Assembly: GCA_032207245.1 (NCBI GenBank)
Contig: CM063498.1
Span: forward strand, 95,977,870 to 96,041,869
Length of the DNA: 64,000 nucleotides
Direction: 5' to 3'
Source: Pardosa pseudoannulata
Lineage: Eukaryota > Arthropoda > Arachnida > Araneae > Lycosidae
In this document: positions 1-13,400 of the stretch, piece after piece
How positions within the stretch are numbered: position 1 is the first letter of the stretch
Layout of the letters: every line of letters begins with the position of its first letter
Made by a program: the position numbers and the translations under genes
The notes under the pieces: model-generated
What the model saw: only the letters and a program-made list of their open reading frames with translations
The model's database searches: none
What the model was told of the DNA's origin: nothing

Positions 1-78
1 ATTTTATTTTTATTATTATTTTAGTCTTTGAATACCAAATGATCCAATTTCAATATATTGTGTATTTTTTTTCTTCAG

Positions 79-152
79 AACCACCATGTCAGTGTGACTC
101 CCGAGGTAGCTTGGGTTTGGAATGTGATTATCGAAAAAATTGCCCTTGCAAG
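79..152 (+). CDS. HSPG2: Perlecan exon 1 of window: laminin-type EGF, first half
   Basis: The acceptor TTCTTCAG precedes 79 and the donor GTAATA follows 152. The exon enters in phase 1 from an exon outside the window and leaves in phase 0. It encodes PPCQCDSRG and then NCPCK, the cysteine-rich start of a laminin-type EGF repeat that continues in the next exon. Confidence 0.85.
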
Positions 153-3100
153 GTAATATGGTTTTCCTGTATTTTTATAATTCTGTGCCATTACTTCTCA
201 TTTGTAAAGAATGAACTACTCAAAATCTTCTACTGTTAGCTAATTCATACATATTTTACTTGTTTCATTGTATATTGTCACGAAGATTTGAATGAACACA
301 CTGTTTAACTTAACAAATGAATTTATTGAAGCTAAGTAGCAACTCGCAACTTTACAAGATCGAGAAGTTGCCTACAACTAGTGGGTATCAGGTTTTATAC
401 CTGAACAGAATATTCGTGAAATAACTAATTTACATATTAAGGAAAGATCTAGAATGTTCAAGAACGTAAGGAAACAATAAATAACATTTTTAAATTAAAA
501 ATCTGTACTTTGGATAAACCGCCATGGCAAGCATCAAACCACAATCTTCATGTCTGGATCGCATGCTTTGACTATTCGGCCACTGAGCTCGTTGGCTAAG
601 CTTCTTAATGCAGCAATATATTTGAAAATATTGTCATATCTTGATGTAACTCCCATTGGTCTACTAGCAGTGTGTAGTATTTAATTCCTTTGACTTACAT
701 TCATTAAATTTTAAACTGAAATTTTTTCAAAAATTTTAGCAAATACATGGTTTTAACTTGTTGGAAATGTAATATGCATCATCCTTTCAGTATTTAGAAG
801 ATTTAACACTTAACCAGCTGGTGCTTACATGAGAAAATTTTGTTTTCATTATTATGTAAATTTGCAGTAAAAGGAAGAGAACCATGAATTGTTACAGCTT
901 TTTCATTTATCAATATTTTTGATGAAACTTAATATAATTGCTCTTTACAGTGTTTAGTTGAAGGCTTTTTAGTTGTTTAAAATATTTATGTATATTTACA
1001 GTATTTGAAATGGTTCAAATTTCAGAAAAATAAAAGAAATTATGACCAAAAATTCCTCTTATCATTATTTATTATTACTAAAAAGAAAATATTTTATTTT
1101 TGGAATGTGTGGTACTGCTCAATACATAAGGCTTTAAGCAATGGAATACTGATATACACATGAAATTGATGACTTTTCTTTTCCGATGCAGCACCTCTAC
1201 CTTGCCTCTAGAGACCATTGAATAAATGGATATATGGCAAACTAAGCATCTTTTTTAACCACAAATTAGAAATGCTTTGAAAAAATTATCAAGTTAATTA
1301 CTGACATATTTTGCTGCATGCTTTTTTTAGTTTTAACCCTTGACGTATTTTAAATATTTCTCTTCATAGCCTAATGTACAAGGCAGAAATTGTAACCGTT
1401 GCAAGGAAGGATTCTTTAATCTGGAATCTAGAAACCCAGAAGGTTGTGCTCCTTGTTTCTGCTTTGGTGTAACACAACAATGCAGTAGTAGTTCATATTA
1501 CAGAAGTCAGGTAAGACAAATTTTGAAACAGTGTGAAATTTATGGAAGTAATGAAAATTGCTGATGTACTTTATTAGTTTGGCACGTAAGTTTTTTGATG
1601 TATGCCTATTATAGAATTTTCTGTTGTTGGCTAATTATGTATGTTTTAAATTAAATTTGTAGTTATGTGATGTGAGTAAATGTATTAAAATGAATGTTAT
1701 AGCATTAGAGAATATTGTAACAACTAGCTGGATATAAGAAAAAATATTTTTGCTAATTTTTTTGCACTAAACTTCTTTTATTGTTTTGTTTAAAAAAATT
1801 ATCATTGGTTTTTACAAATGAAAGATTAAATAATATTTGAAAAAAAATTACTGACTTTCCTCTATAGGTGTTTATGAAAAATAAAAACAGAATATTTTTA
1901 TTTGGAATGTGAACCTTCTAGTTTTTTCCAGTTCTTAATTTTACAAAATAAAACTTGTATTTATTTTTTCTCTAGATTTCAATGAGATTGGAAGACTTGC
2001 CTGATCCCTACAACCATAACTTCCAGTTAACAAGTAGATTCAGAACTCGTACTATCACTGAAGGCATTATTGTCAATCCTAGCCAGAATGAAGTTAGTTT
2101 CTCATCATTCCCCAGAGAACCAGAGCAAACTGAAACTCTGTTTTGGTCATTGCCTGCACAGTTTTTGGGTAACAAGGTAATTATAATTTGTTATAGGTGT
2201 TATATTTTATTTAAAACTGTTAAAATTATGCAAATTAATATTGAAGAGACTATAAGTATACTTTGATATTTAAATATTGGGTTATAGTTTAAGGTAAGTA
2301 AAACATGGTGGCTGAATTTGGCTCTTATGCTGATGTTTTTTAGTCCATGAAGACTTTTTGAAATATTATTGAATTTGACCAATTGACATTGTTCTTGCAT
2401 TTGTCTTTTATGTGGTGACATTGTGTTTCATACCAGTGTAGGTTATTTTTGAGCATCTGATTTGCTTAGTATGTATAACCTCTATGTTGACCCATCTGTT
2501 ATTTCTCATAAGAACTTTTTTGCTCATCTGAATCATTTATGAATGTAGGGACAAAAGTAACGATATTAATTACCTAATATTTTGCATATTTTATAGTAGA
2601 TTTATGTAGATATAATAAAGAGATTAAACTAATTAAAGATACATTCATTTTTCTTTTTTTTCATATATATGAACCCTAAAGTACTGCTGTTTGTGTAATA
2701 TTTTTAATTTCTGAACTAGCCCTGAGCACTGTTAAAGTTGTATATGTCCAGTTTATGGTACTTAAATGGGAAAAAAATTTATCCATATTTTTTCAGTCCA
2801 ATTATTATTAATAGTTTTAAAGTAGAAAGGAGTAATAGTAGTATTCTTGTAAGTAGCTATGGATTTTCTAATTGAAGAATTATTAAAAGTTTTAATGAGT
2901 TAATGATTTGGTTGCATTTTAATTGTTACTTGTATGTTTAATAGCTTTTATATAACTAGAATATACATTCTTAGATGATTAATTAAGAAGATGAAAGATT
3001 TTTTTTTCATATGATATATAAATTTGAGTCATTAAATTGTTATTCTAATAAAAATCAATTTATTTCTTTATAGCTGGCTTCATATGGTGGTAAATTGCAT

Positions 3101-4359
3101 TACACACAGCAGTATCTTGCAGGAGATGGAGGTGACTTGTATGCTGATGCTGATGTTGAAATGACTGTATGTGATTACTTATTTGTTATAGTTTAAATTT
3201 ATATTGATGCTTTTATGTAAATTAGGTATTTTGTTGCACATTTTGTGTCAAGCAGAAGTTTAAATGGACTGTAATATTTTATTTAATATATTTAATTATA
3301 CTAATCTTAATTTATGTATTTACATCAGCTATTGACTCTTTTGGAGCCCATTTATATTGAAGTAACATTTTACATTTCTAAGTCACAGGCCCAAGGCTCA
3401 ATTCTTAAGAGGGGCAAGTTTGACTCAGTGGGTAGATAAACTGAAAACCAAGCATGCTTGGATATTAAATACTGTGGGTACCTTGTTAGTTTGACCACCT
3501 AACCAGGACATATGCTCTTCATGTCAGGGCCTTCAGTCTTGAAAACTGTAATTGGAATCATTGGCAATAACTTCTTAGTTGGGCTGTTGGGCCTAGGAGT
3601 TTAGTTATTAACTTCTTTGTTTGATTCTAAATCATATTATTAATCTACATTTCTTTCAATCATATTTTACATAATTTTAGTATAAAATGTTGTCCATTTA
3701 TTTTTATCAGCTAATATCCTTGTTTTTAATACAACACTAGTTTGTTTCTAGTTTTTAATGTTTTTAAAATTATATATTTGATGTATTTAAAAATTCTTCA
3801 TTTTTAGGGAAATGGAATATCTGTATTCTATGTTAATATTCCAACTTTAAATCCTCAAGAAGTACGGACATATGAAATAGAACTAAGAGAGGTATGAGAA
3901 AAATTATTAAGAATCTTTAAATTCAAAATAGTGAATTTAAAGCTTTATTTAAATAATTTTTGTTTTTAAGACCAACTGGCAAAGGGTGGATTCTCGAGGA
4001 CCAACATCAGCTACCCGAGAGGACTTCATGAAAGTTTTGGCAAATGTTGAAGCTCTACTCATCCGTGCTTCATTCCATAGTCGAATGCATCAAACATTGT
4101 TACGAGATGCACATATGGATACTGCTGTTCCTCAGAGTACTGGACAGGGACTGGCCACTGAAGTTGAACAGTGTGTTTGTCCACCTGGATATATTGGCTT
4201 GTCTTGTGAGGTAAGTCAGCTGTTATTAGTAGAATAATAGTTGAATCACTCAGCATTACTCACACTTATGCATATATTTTGTGTATACATATGTACATAA
4301 ACATAAACATATGTATATATATATGTATATATATGTATATATATATGTATATATATATG

Positions 4360-4410
<51 letters not shown>

Positions 4411-7400
4411 GTGTATATATATGAAATAATATATTGGCGAGACTCATTCAAAATCACAATACAGTTTATTTCTGGTAATAGTCCATACAACAGATGTTTT
4501 ACAGCTTCGTGCACACAGATCATGGTGACATACTTTTTAAGTAAGGATTCTAAACTAAAAGATTACGAATAATTAGCATAATTATCATGATAAAAATACA
4601 TTTTTAAAGAGAACTGAATATGGTTTTATTTAGACAGAGGTAAATCTGGTGTCTATGAATCAGAATTATCGCACAAATGAACTCATATGAACAAAAGTTC
4701 TTTTAATATTAAAATACTAAGGAACTTTTAATATTACATTTCAAAAAGGAATATATATGTATTATAAAGGGAATGTATTAAATATAGTGTATATGTATAT
4801 ATATATATGTGATGTATATATATATAATTATATGTATGTTATATTATATATATATATATATATATATCTTTTTATGTAATCTTGGTTTACAAACATATAG
4901 AAACAAAGGAGAGGAATCATTGAGGCAAGATACCTTCCACAACTTTATTAATGCAAAATTGTGTGTGTGTGTACTATGTGTAGAACTCTTATGTTTGCTC
5001 TAAACAAAACACTGAAATTTTTCATATGAGAGTAAAATTATGTTTAGTTTAGCTGTTTTATTAAAAAGAGGAAAGGATTGAAAATGCTGACATGTTAATA
5101 CAGTTTTCACTATAAGGTAAAATCTGGGTTCTAGCTGATGAATTCAGAATCATCTGCTAGAAAAGCTAAACAGAAGCACAAATGATAGCATAATCAGCTT
5201 TTTAGAGTTTAACATACTAAGCATGTTCTCTTGCTGTTGGGCTTTCAAAAAAGGAATGAACCTTATTCATCAAAGATAGGAGTCAAAATTTAAAAAAGTG
5301 TTATTGAAGTATTATTTTCCTGTGTTATATATGAAATTATTGCTTTCAAAGTTCTTCAAAATTCTTTCAATTCACACTCTCTTCTTCTTAACTTGCCCAC
5401 CCACCCAAATTAAACCAAGAACAGGAATTATTGATGCAACATACCTTCCACATGTCTCAATATTAAAAACTGAATTAGTAACTACTATGTGTAGACCTTT
5501 CTTACGTTTGCTCTAAATCAGCTGTCGATTCTCTCTGGCCTTTTCTGTTTATACATGTAACATTATTTTTCAGGAATGTGCTCCAGGATATATTCGAGAT
5601 GCAAGTGGACCAGGTCTAGGTCGCTGCACAAGGTGTAATTGCAATGGGCATTCAGAATCTTGTGATGCTACCACTGGAAGCTGTGTGGTAAATTTTCATT
5701 TGAAAAATTTAGGGCTGGTCCCAATAAAAATTTAAACTCAGTTGTTATATTTTTCTTTTGTTTTATTTTTAACAAATTTCTTTTTTAATATTAGTTTTAT
5801 AAATTGTGGTCAATCTTTATGTATTGAATTATTTCATTATTATTCAACATTTTATGTAATTATTATCAGTTGTAGAACTATTATTTCTATAAAATTGAGT
5901 TGTAGTTTCAAAGTTACTTTTATTCAACATTTATTACAGATAGGTAGATTAAAGAATACTAAAAAAATTGTTGTGGATATAACATTGACTTAACTAGATC
6001 TTTGAAAATTACTCACCTCTTAAAGATGAATTGATAAGTTTCATACTGATAGTACATTATGCTGATATTAAATTATTCAGAGTGGGTAGTTATTAGCATC
6101 TTTGTTTATGGTAATCTGTTTATGGTTCTTTGTCTCAATATACTGTTGTAAGAAAAGCTTTTCCTTTAGGATACTTTTTACTTACTGTATTAATACAAAA
6201 GTTGTATTGCTAAAATAATTATGCTTGTATCTTTATATTTGATTAAAAATGATTAAAGATAATTTTTTTTCCTGAAATATGAAGAAATGACTGAGAGAAG
6301 TAAAATATTTAACCATTATTTATTAGTCATAACAGTTAGTTCAGTAAAGAAAAGGATTTGTCACACTACTTATTGCAAACAACCTAATGCTGTAAAAAAT
6401 ATTAAAGGCATTAAATTCAAGAAAAATTTCAGTTTCAATAGGAATTTCTGTGCAAATTGTTAGACAAAAAGTTTCTATGTTTGTTAAAAAAAAAAAGACT
6501 TAAATGAATAATTTATGTGATAGAAAATTAATTTCATGTAATGTGTAGTGGTTAGTGTTATAAACTGTTGCAGCTTATAGCTGGAGGAAAATTCAAATTA
6601 AGTCAGAGTGGTTTGGGGTTCTTATCATGTCTGTAATGTATAGTGTGGGTTACTTTTAATTTAAAAGTGACTACTTGTAACTGCCATTTTCAGAAGAAAA
6701 TAGATAAAAACAATTCCCTCTTTCAGAGGAAAAAAGATAAATCAAAATGATAAACTTAGGCATGATTTTTAAGTCATTTAAAGACTTTAATGATGCCATT
6801 ATTTTTAGGTGATTGTTGTTACAAAATTACTATATAGATCAGACTGAATGGCTGTTTAAATGTTTAATTAATTGATCTTTAAATTTTTTGTATTCATCTA
6901 TTTCATAACTCCTTTTGAAAATATCTTTTCAATAAGGAATTGATCAGTTAGCGAGTGGTTATGTAAACTGTGTGACATTTTTAAAAATTTAATTATATAA
7001 ATATTTTACTACATGTAACAAAAGATTAATGAAAGAATGAAACATTACTATCATATTTATGTAATTTATTTTGTAGCGATGCCGTCATAACACTGTTGGA
7101 GAGAGCTGTGAAAGATGCGCTGATGGTTATTATGGAGATGCAACTCGAGGTACACCTGAAGATTGTAAAGTATGCCCATGTCCATTAACTTCTCCACCAA
7201 ACCAGTAAGTTATATCTTTGTTCAATAATTATATAGTAAAAGATATTCAGTAATGAAACTGTATCGCTATATATGCTATGTATTTAAATAAAACAATTCA
7301 TGAAAGTACTGTTTTTTGACTCTGTTAAAATTATTCAATAGATATACTTCATATTTTCTGAAAACAACTATCTTTTCAGGTTTTCACCAACATGTTTAAT

Positions 7401-10400
7401 AGATAATGATGGACAGCCTACATGTAATGCTTGCCCACCAGGATATGTTGGACGAAATTGTGAAAAGTAAGCTAAATTTGTTTAAATTAGACAACTTTTA
7501 TATATTTTTTTTTTCTTAACTGAATTTTTATGTTTGATCTTTATGATGTAGTATTTTAAACTTTCAAAATTAAGTAAAATTCAAGTTCAACTAAAATAGC
7601 TTATTTATTGTAAATAAAATAATTTCAAATAAAAACAATTTATGGGGTAAAGTTTTTCTTTACTGATAATAATTGAGAATATGGAAAAAAAAATCTGATA
7701 TTTTAATATTTGATTTTCTAAACAAGTCTTTAAAATATATTTCTAATAAATACTTTAAAGCTTTGAAACTGCTTATAAGTTATTTCTTTGTTGAGATAAC
7801 CTAAAAAGATGCTCCTTTTTAGTGGTGAGGTTTAGAGTTTGAATATTGTTATTAGCAGAGATCTTTTATCTACTCAGAAAGCAGTAGGTTTCAGTTCATT
7901 AAGTCTTCTTTCTAGTAAAAAACTGAGTGCTTACAAGAAACTAAACTCATGAAGAAATGTTAATTCTCTTATTATATGTTCTAAAAAATTCCCCATTGTT
8001 GTATGAAATGTTCATATTACCTCTTCGTTTGAGAGATTTTCCATCAAATTTGATAGATTTAAAGAGATATATGGGTGGGGGAAATGTTTTAAATTGATTA
8101 ATTTTTATCAAGGGAAATCTTTCTTTATTTTTGACCAAAATAAAGAAGTTTAAAATATTTTTTGCATTTACCAATTCATTATCAATCTCAGGTTAATTTT
8201 TATAACCCCCAATAAGTCTAAATTTTTAAGCTCTAAATTATCACTAAACTTTTAATCAATCCTATAAATGATGAAAATATTAAATCAATTTTTATTATTG
8301 GATTAATGCAGTGTTATTAGATAAATACAGGTGGGATCACCTACAATTGTTACTGAATCAACAATCTGGGAAATTATATTTGTTTTGAAGTTAACATTTT
8401 ATCTACTTTTTAAGTTGTAGTTGCATTCACAATTACTTATACTTTTTAAGTATTTTAGAGTATTATAATGTTCTTGTTCTAATATCCTATACTCTATAAC
8501 ATTAAAATTTTTAATAGGTGTGCTGCTGGTTATCGTGGAACACCAGTTCAACCAGGGGGAAGGTGTGAACCTTCTGGAGGTAATATTTATTGAAAAAATA
8601 GTTAATTTTACTGAATCTTTAATGCACATATTAAAGTTTTAATGTATAATATAATTATATTTAGATCATATTCTAGTATTTAAAATATTTGTTTAAATGG
8701 TATTTTCTTCATTTTATAGTTTCTCTTATTATTATTAAAGTTTCATTTTATGTAATTTTGTTTTAAATATGAGTCATCCTTCAGTTCTCTAAATTTTAAT
8801 ATTTGTTTTCAGAATTTCTTTTTAATGTTTTTGTAAAGATTTTGAAAATGTGTTTTTCTAATTCTTCTGGTAATTTTTCAATGAAGAGATTAATTTCATA
8901 GGCTCCATTCTGAAGATAACAGTTGAACCTTCATATCTTGTGAGGCACATTGGGGAGAGTGTAGAGATTCGTTGCCTTATTACAAGTGATTTGCCCTTTA
9001 GAGTTGTCTGGCTACATAACAATGATACTGTGCGGGCAACTAGATCAGGAACATATCTGAACAACACTGCAGATGGGAGCATCCTAGTGATTTCAAAAGT
9101 AGCTAAGCGTCATCAGGGACTTTACACTTGTCGAGCTGTTTCAAAAAATAGGAGTATCCAGAAAGTTGCCAAGCTTGCTGTTTTTGGTAAAGATATAGAT
9201 GAGAATTAGAGGGCTTTGGCACATGTCATGGAGCTGATATAGACCAGTGTTGCTTTCTTTCTAACAAAGTGCTTTTTTTTGTTTTGGTACATAAAGTGTT
9301 AGCTGGACCACTGCTCTAAGGTTAAGTTTACATAACAGTAACATTTAAATACATTCTTAAAATTTTCTCAAGAGCTTCAAAATTAGTTAAAACTAATATA
9401 TTCATATTTTTTCAAACTTGTTCTTTCAATACCTCTTGGAATACTAATTATTTTTGTCAGTTATTGCCAGTCCACGAATTTTCATACTATATCAAAATTT
9501 AAATGACTCTTTTTAAGTTAAAATTTTAAAATGCCTAAAAGTTAAATTTTTGAAATGCCTAAAGTTATATCAACTTGTTGAATGCTGTGTTAATTCCACA
9601 AGGCTTGCTTGTCTGGCCAACAGAATTTCTCATTGTGCGTTGAATTTTGGTCACCTATTAATTACAACAGAGAAGTTAATTTTTTAATCATTTGTAATGT
9701 GTTTATTTTACTGAGGTCATTGGTGATCCCCGTGGTGCTACAAACTCAGTGCTGGTCACCAGTGACCCTGATAGCATTTAAAACATTAAAAGATATTTCT
9801 TTAAATTTTAAATTTTTTAATTAGAAGGATTTTGAATGAATACTCAGTTCTATATCCACTTCTTCTGTTACATATTATCTCGCAATCTGATCATTTTTAT
9901 ACCTTTGGAAAGGAAAATGAGACGGAATGGGATATTTCAAAAACATACATGTCAAATCTATGACCTTTTTTCATAAGTGAATAGTAGGAGGTCAGGCAGA
10001 CAAATGCAAGTTAACGTGCTTAACTTTTTTAATTCCTTATGATTTACTGTCTCAAATGACAGTTTTAAGTTAGGAAAGCACTCATGTAAAGAATTATTTA
10101 AGTAAAATGGTGTACCAAAGAGTTAAAGTGAATGAAGGTAAAATTCAAACTCAAAACAGAGGTTTATAGTTTTTATAAAAATTTTTTAAATAATACATAT
10201 TAAATTTTTCTTGCAGATAGTTATTTCCAAAACTGTTTTTTAAATCACTATTGAATAGATTTTTGCATAAAGTTGGTTGTAGTAATAGAAATTTGATGCT
10301 TCACACATCCAGATATACTAACCTGAAATGATCTGAAATTTTATTCTGAAGTTCCCATACTTATAATACAAGATTTTAAAATGGGAATCTCTCTGTTAGA

Positions 10401-13400
10401 AGTGAGGCAGACAGGAATTGGCTGTTAAAAAACTTTTAAAATCTAGCAATGTTCATTTGTTTTCAGGTACATTTGATACCCATGATACAGAATAAAATCA
10501 ATTATTACTGAGTATATTAAATTTTACTTTGGCAAGAAATATTCTATACAAACTATGCTTTAAAGTCATGTTTTATCATTCCAATCAAAAAGTTAACATT
10601 TTTAAAGCGTTTTTTTTATTTTAAATTCTTATACCACACAATGATTTTAAATGTAAATTTAAAGTGTTTATAGTTTTGCATTTACTTTATAAATTTTCTT
10701 GCAGTAACTTCCGATACATCTTATTTTTTTTTCCTTCTGTATGAAAGAACATAACCTTATTTTATACAGGTAGCACTTATAGCATTCAGCTTTCAGTTCT
10801 ATTTCCAATGATATTGAGTATTTATTTCCTAAGCAAATAAGAAAATAATTTCATTGAGATTAAATGCAAGGATATATTTAGTGGTCCATGTTAAACTTTT
10901 ATGTGCTCTCATTTGTTTCACTACTGTCAAAGTTTATTTGTTACTACAGAATGTGGCTCAGTAGTTTTCTATAGAATCTGCAGGTTCCTATATCAGTTTT
11001 TTCTTGGTCATGTCTTGAAACATGAATGTTAATGTAGCTGTGCTGAAAATATTGAATGTTTCTTTTTCTTTCATTTTTTCTCTCTTTCTGTTTTATGTTT
11101 TATAATTCTATCATTTCTCCTATTTTCTATACCTTTATATTGAGATTTATTGATATATTTTATTAACTTGTAAAACTATTTGGTTTATGTAACAAATTAT
11201 GTATACATAATTTAAAGTTTATTGAGATTTAAGATACATATGCTAAAGTTATCTCTTTGTTGCTACAAATCAGTCTGTTATTAATACTAAGGTTATATAT
11301 TTATGGCTATGAAAAATAGTGACACATTTTTAATTTACTATAAACTCATTGTTATAATTGGCTTCAAATCATTTGCTAATAATGCTAGATTTTTCACAGA
11401 AATCATTAAAGTTGATAATTTCCACTTAGAGTAACTTTATCATTAGTTGTAAAATGTCTGTGGAACAAGTCTATTCTAATTATAACTTCAAATAGTTCAG
11501 TCTCTCAGCCAAAAAATATTTTGTATTGATTTGGTTAGTGTTGTAGAAATAAAATTATACTAAGGTCATATTTAATTAAATGCTCTTTAACAAAATATTT
11601 TCTTTTCTTTATATTTAGAAATCTATAGTTATTTCTCCTGTACTATCATTTCTTTTGTGTTACTAACTAAATCCATGTTATAACTCTTATGTCATGTGTT
11701 TTGAAAATCCTGTTGCTTTGTGCCAAAGTTTATTTTCTTACTTATTTTAGTTTATAGTTTTATTTAAATTTGGATCCATAAATCATAACACTGTAATAAC
11801 TATTTTTTTAATTATTCTTACTAAGGCGTAAGTCCAACTATAAGTGTAAGAGTTGAAGAACCCAGAACTCAGCGAGTACCAGTTGGTGCGACTGTGACCT
11901 TTAGGTGTACTGGTGTGAGCCAAGTTAGTGATGTAAGTATTTTACTTTTTGTACTCTTTGTTACTTTAAAAATATATATACAGTCAGACCTTGTATGGTC
12001 ACTTCAAAAATTAAAGTGACTTTGGTGACTTTGAAAACTGATCTTATAAAAGGAGCATTTATATAGTGTGTGAGAATAAAGTAAAAAACAGTTTTTGAAG
12101 CAATGGAAATTTAACTATATGTCTAAAAAATATTAAATTAGTAAACTCAAAAATGTATTTAAGAATAATTAAAGTATGAAATCGCTTGCAGTTAACTAAT
12201 TTAAATTGTACAGAAATTAATAAATATTTTCAACATTTATTATTATTTCCAATGTGAGGGCACTTTCTTTTATAGCATCTGCTATTACAAGCACAGATAA
12301 TTGCTGGCTATTTTATTATGAAAGCACCTTATAGGTGACCAACATCACTCCCTAGAGATCACAAACTAATCTCCCTAATCACAAACAAAGTGAGTACTAG
12401 TAATTTAGAAGCAGAAGACCTCCAGGTTTGATCTGCCACCTGCAGGGGTATCATTTGGGATCTTGGAAGACTTTTAAAAGAATGGAAGAAACTTGCATTA
12501 CCATATAAAGATATCCATAATAATATTTTTTTCATAGTTTAAAAATTAACACCCCTTTTTCTAGACTTTTAAGTTTAAAAATGTTCCGCATTTGCTGTGA
12601 TGTATGCATGGTTTCCGCACACCTGGAAAGTCATGGAAAATCATGGATTTAGACAATGGATTAATTTTGTCATGGAAAGTCTTGATTTTTCAAGTAAAAT
12701 GAGTAAAAGTCATGGATCCGCTAAACTACCAATTAAAAAAAATGCATTGAATTGTTTAATTCTGTTTTTACTTGTCATTTGGCTGAAGTTACTGAGTTTG
12801 GTATTTATGTATTATCCTATTGACCAAGTAAAATTTGTTCACCAAGGAAACTCAAAGCAAGAAAGCTTAATGGGTGGGTAAATGTATATTATTCTGGTTT
12901 TTTCTTAAATTGTAGATTAAAATTTTATTAATATAATAATTATTTTTTAATAAAAATTAGTTAAACTTATATTTTGTGCAAAAATCTTATCTTTAGGGAT
13001 ATTGTATATAAATGTTATAGGGTTATATTTGTCTATTATTCATGGTCACCTGGATAATACCAAATTGGAAACATTTTGATTGAAAAATTGCTATATGATT
13101 AAACTTAGGTATGTAGATACAACAATTTATTTTTATGTATGTGAGTTTATTAACACTTATAAAGTAAGTTTATAGTTTTTTTATGATAAAATTCCTGTAA
13201 TTTCTCTAAAAGCATATATTTTATTTGTATGTACATCAGAAGTTTTATTCATATATACTTTAACGAAAGCTTTTTAAAGTTATGGAAAATGATCTGCTAA
13301 ATCAGGGAAAGTCATGAAAAGTCATGGATTTGAAAAATTTTATTTGGGCAGATACCCTGTGTATATAAGAAATTGTCTTAAAATTAATCCTGTGAGAGCT

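Larger units (their letters stand above)
1511..3970 (+). other. Introns between exons 2 and 6
   Basis: Four introns (1511-1975, 2177-3073, 3167-3807, 3892-3970). A less AT-rich patch at 3380-3610 (GGCAAGTTTGACTCAGTGGG) looks like an old interspersed repeat, but I could not name it. Nothing else was seen. Confidence 0.7.
4211..5573 (+). other. Intron after exon 6
   Basis: Filled by two TA microsatellites and a diverged direct duplication, both listed separately. Confidence 0.8.
5688..8901 (+). other. Introns between exons 7 and 11
   Basis: Introns 5688-7076, 7205-7379, 7467-8517 and 8580-8901. AT-rich with no gene, RNA or repeat that I recognise. Confidence 0.75.

Noticed and set aside
4256..4572. 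Tyrosine-isoleucine reading frames on both strands
   Set aside because: They are translations of the TA/TATG microsatellite; the similar frames at 33425-33716 and 31793-31981 have the same cause.
12597..12881. 94-codon open frame at the left of the CATGGAAA-bounded region
   Set aside because: Its start is made of the repeated SHGK/ENHG-like words from the nucleotide repeat. It shows no protein-like pattern.
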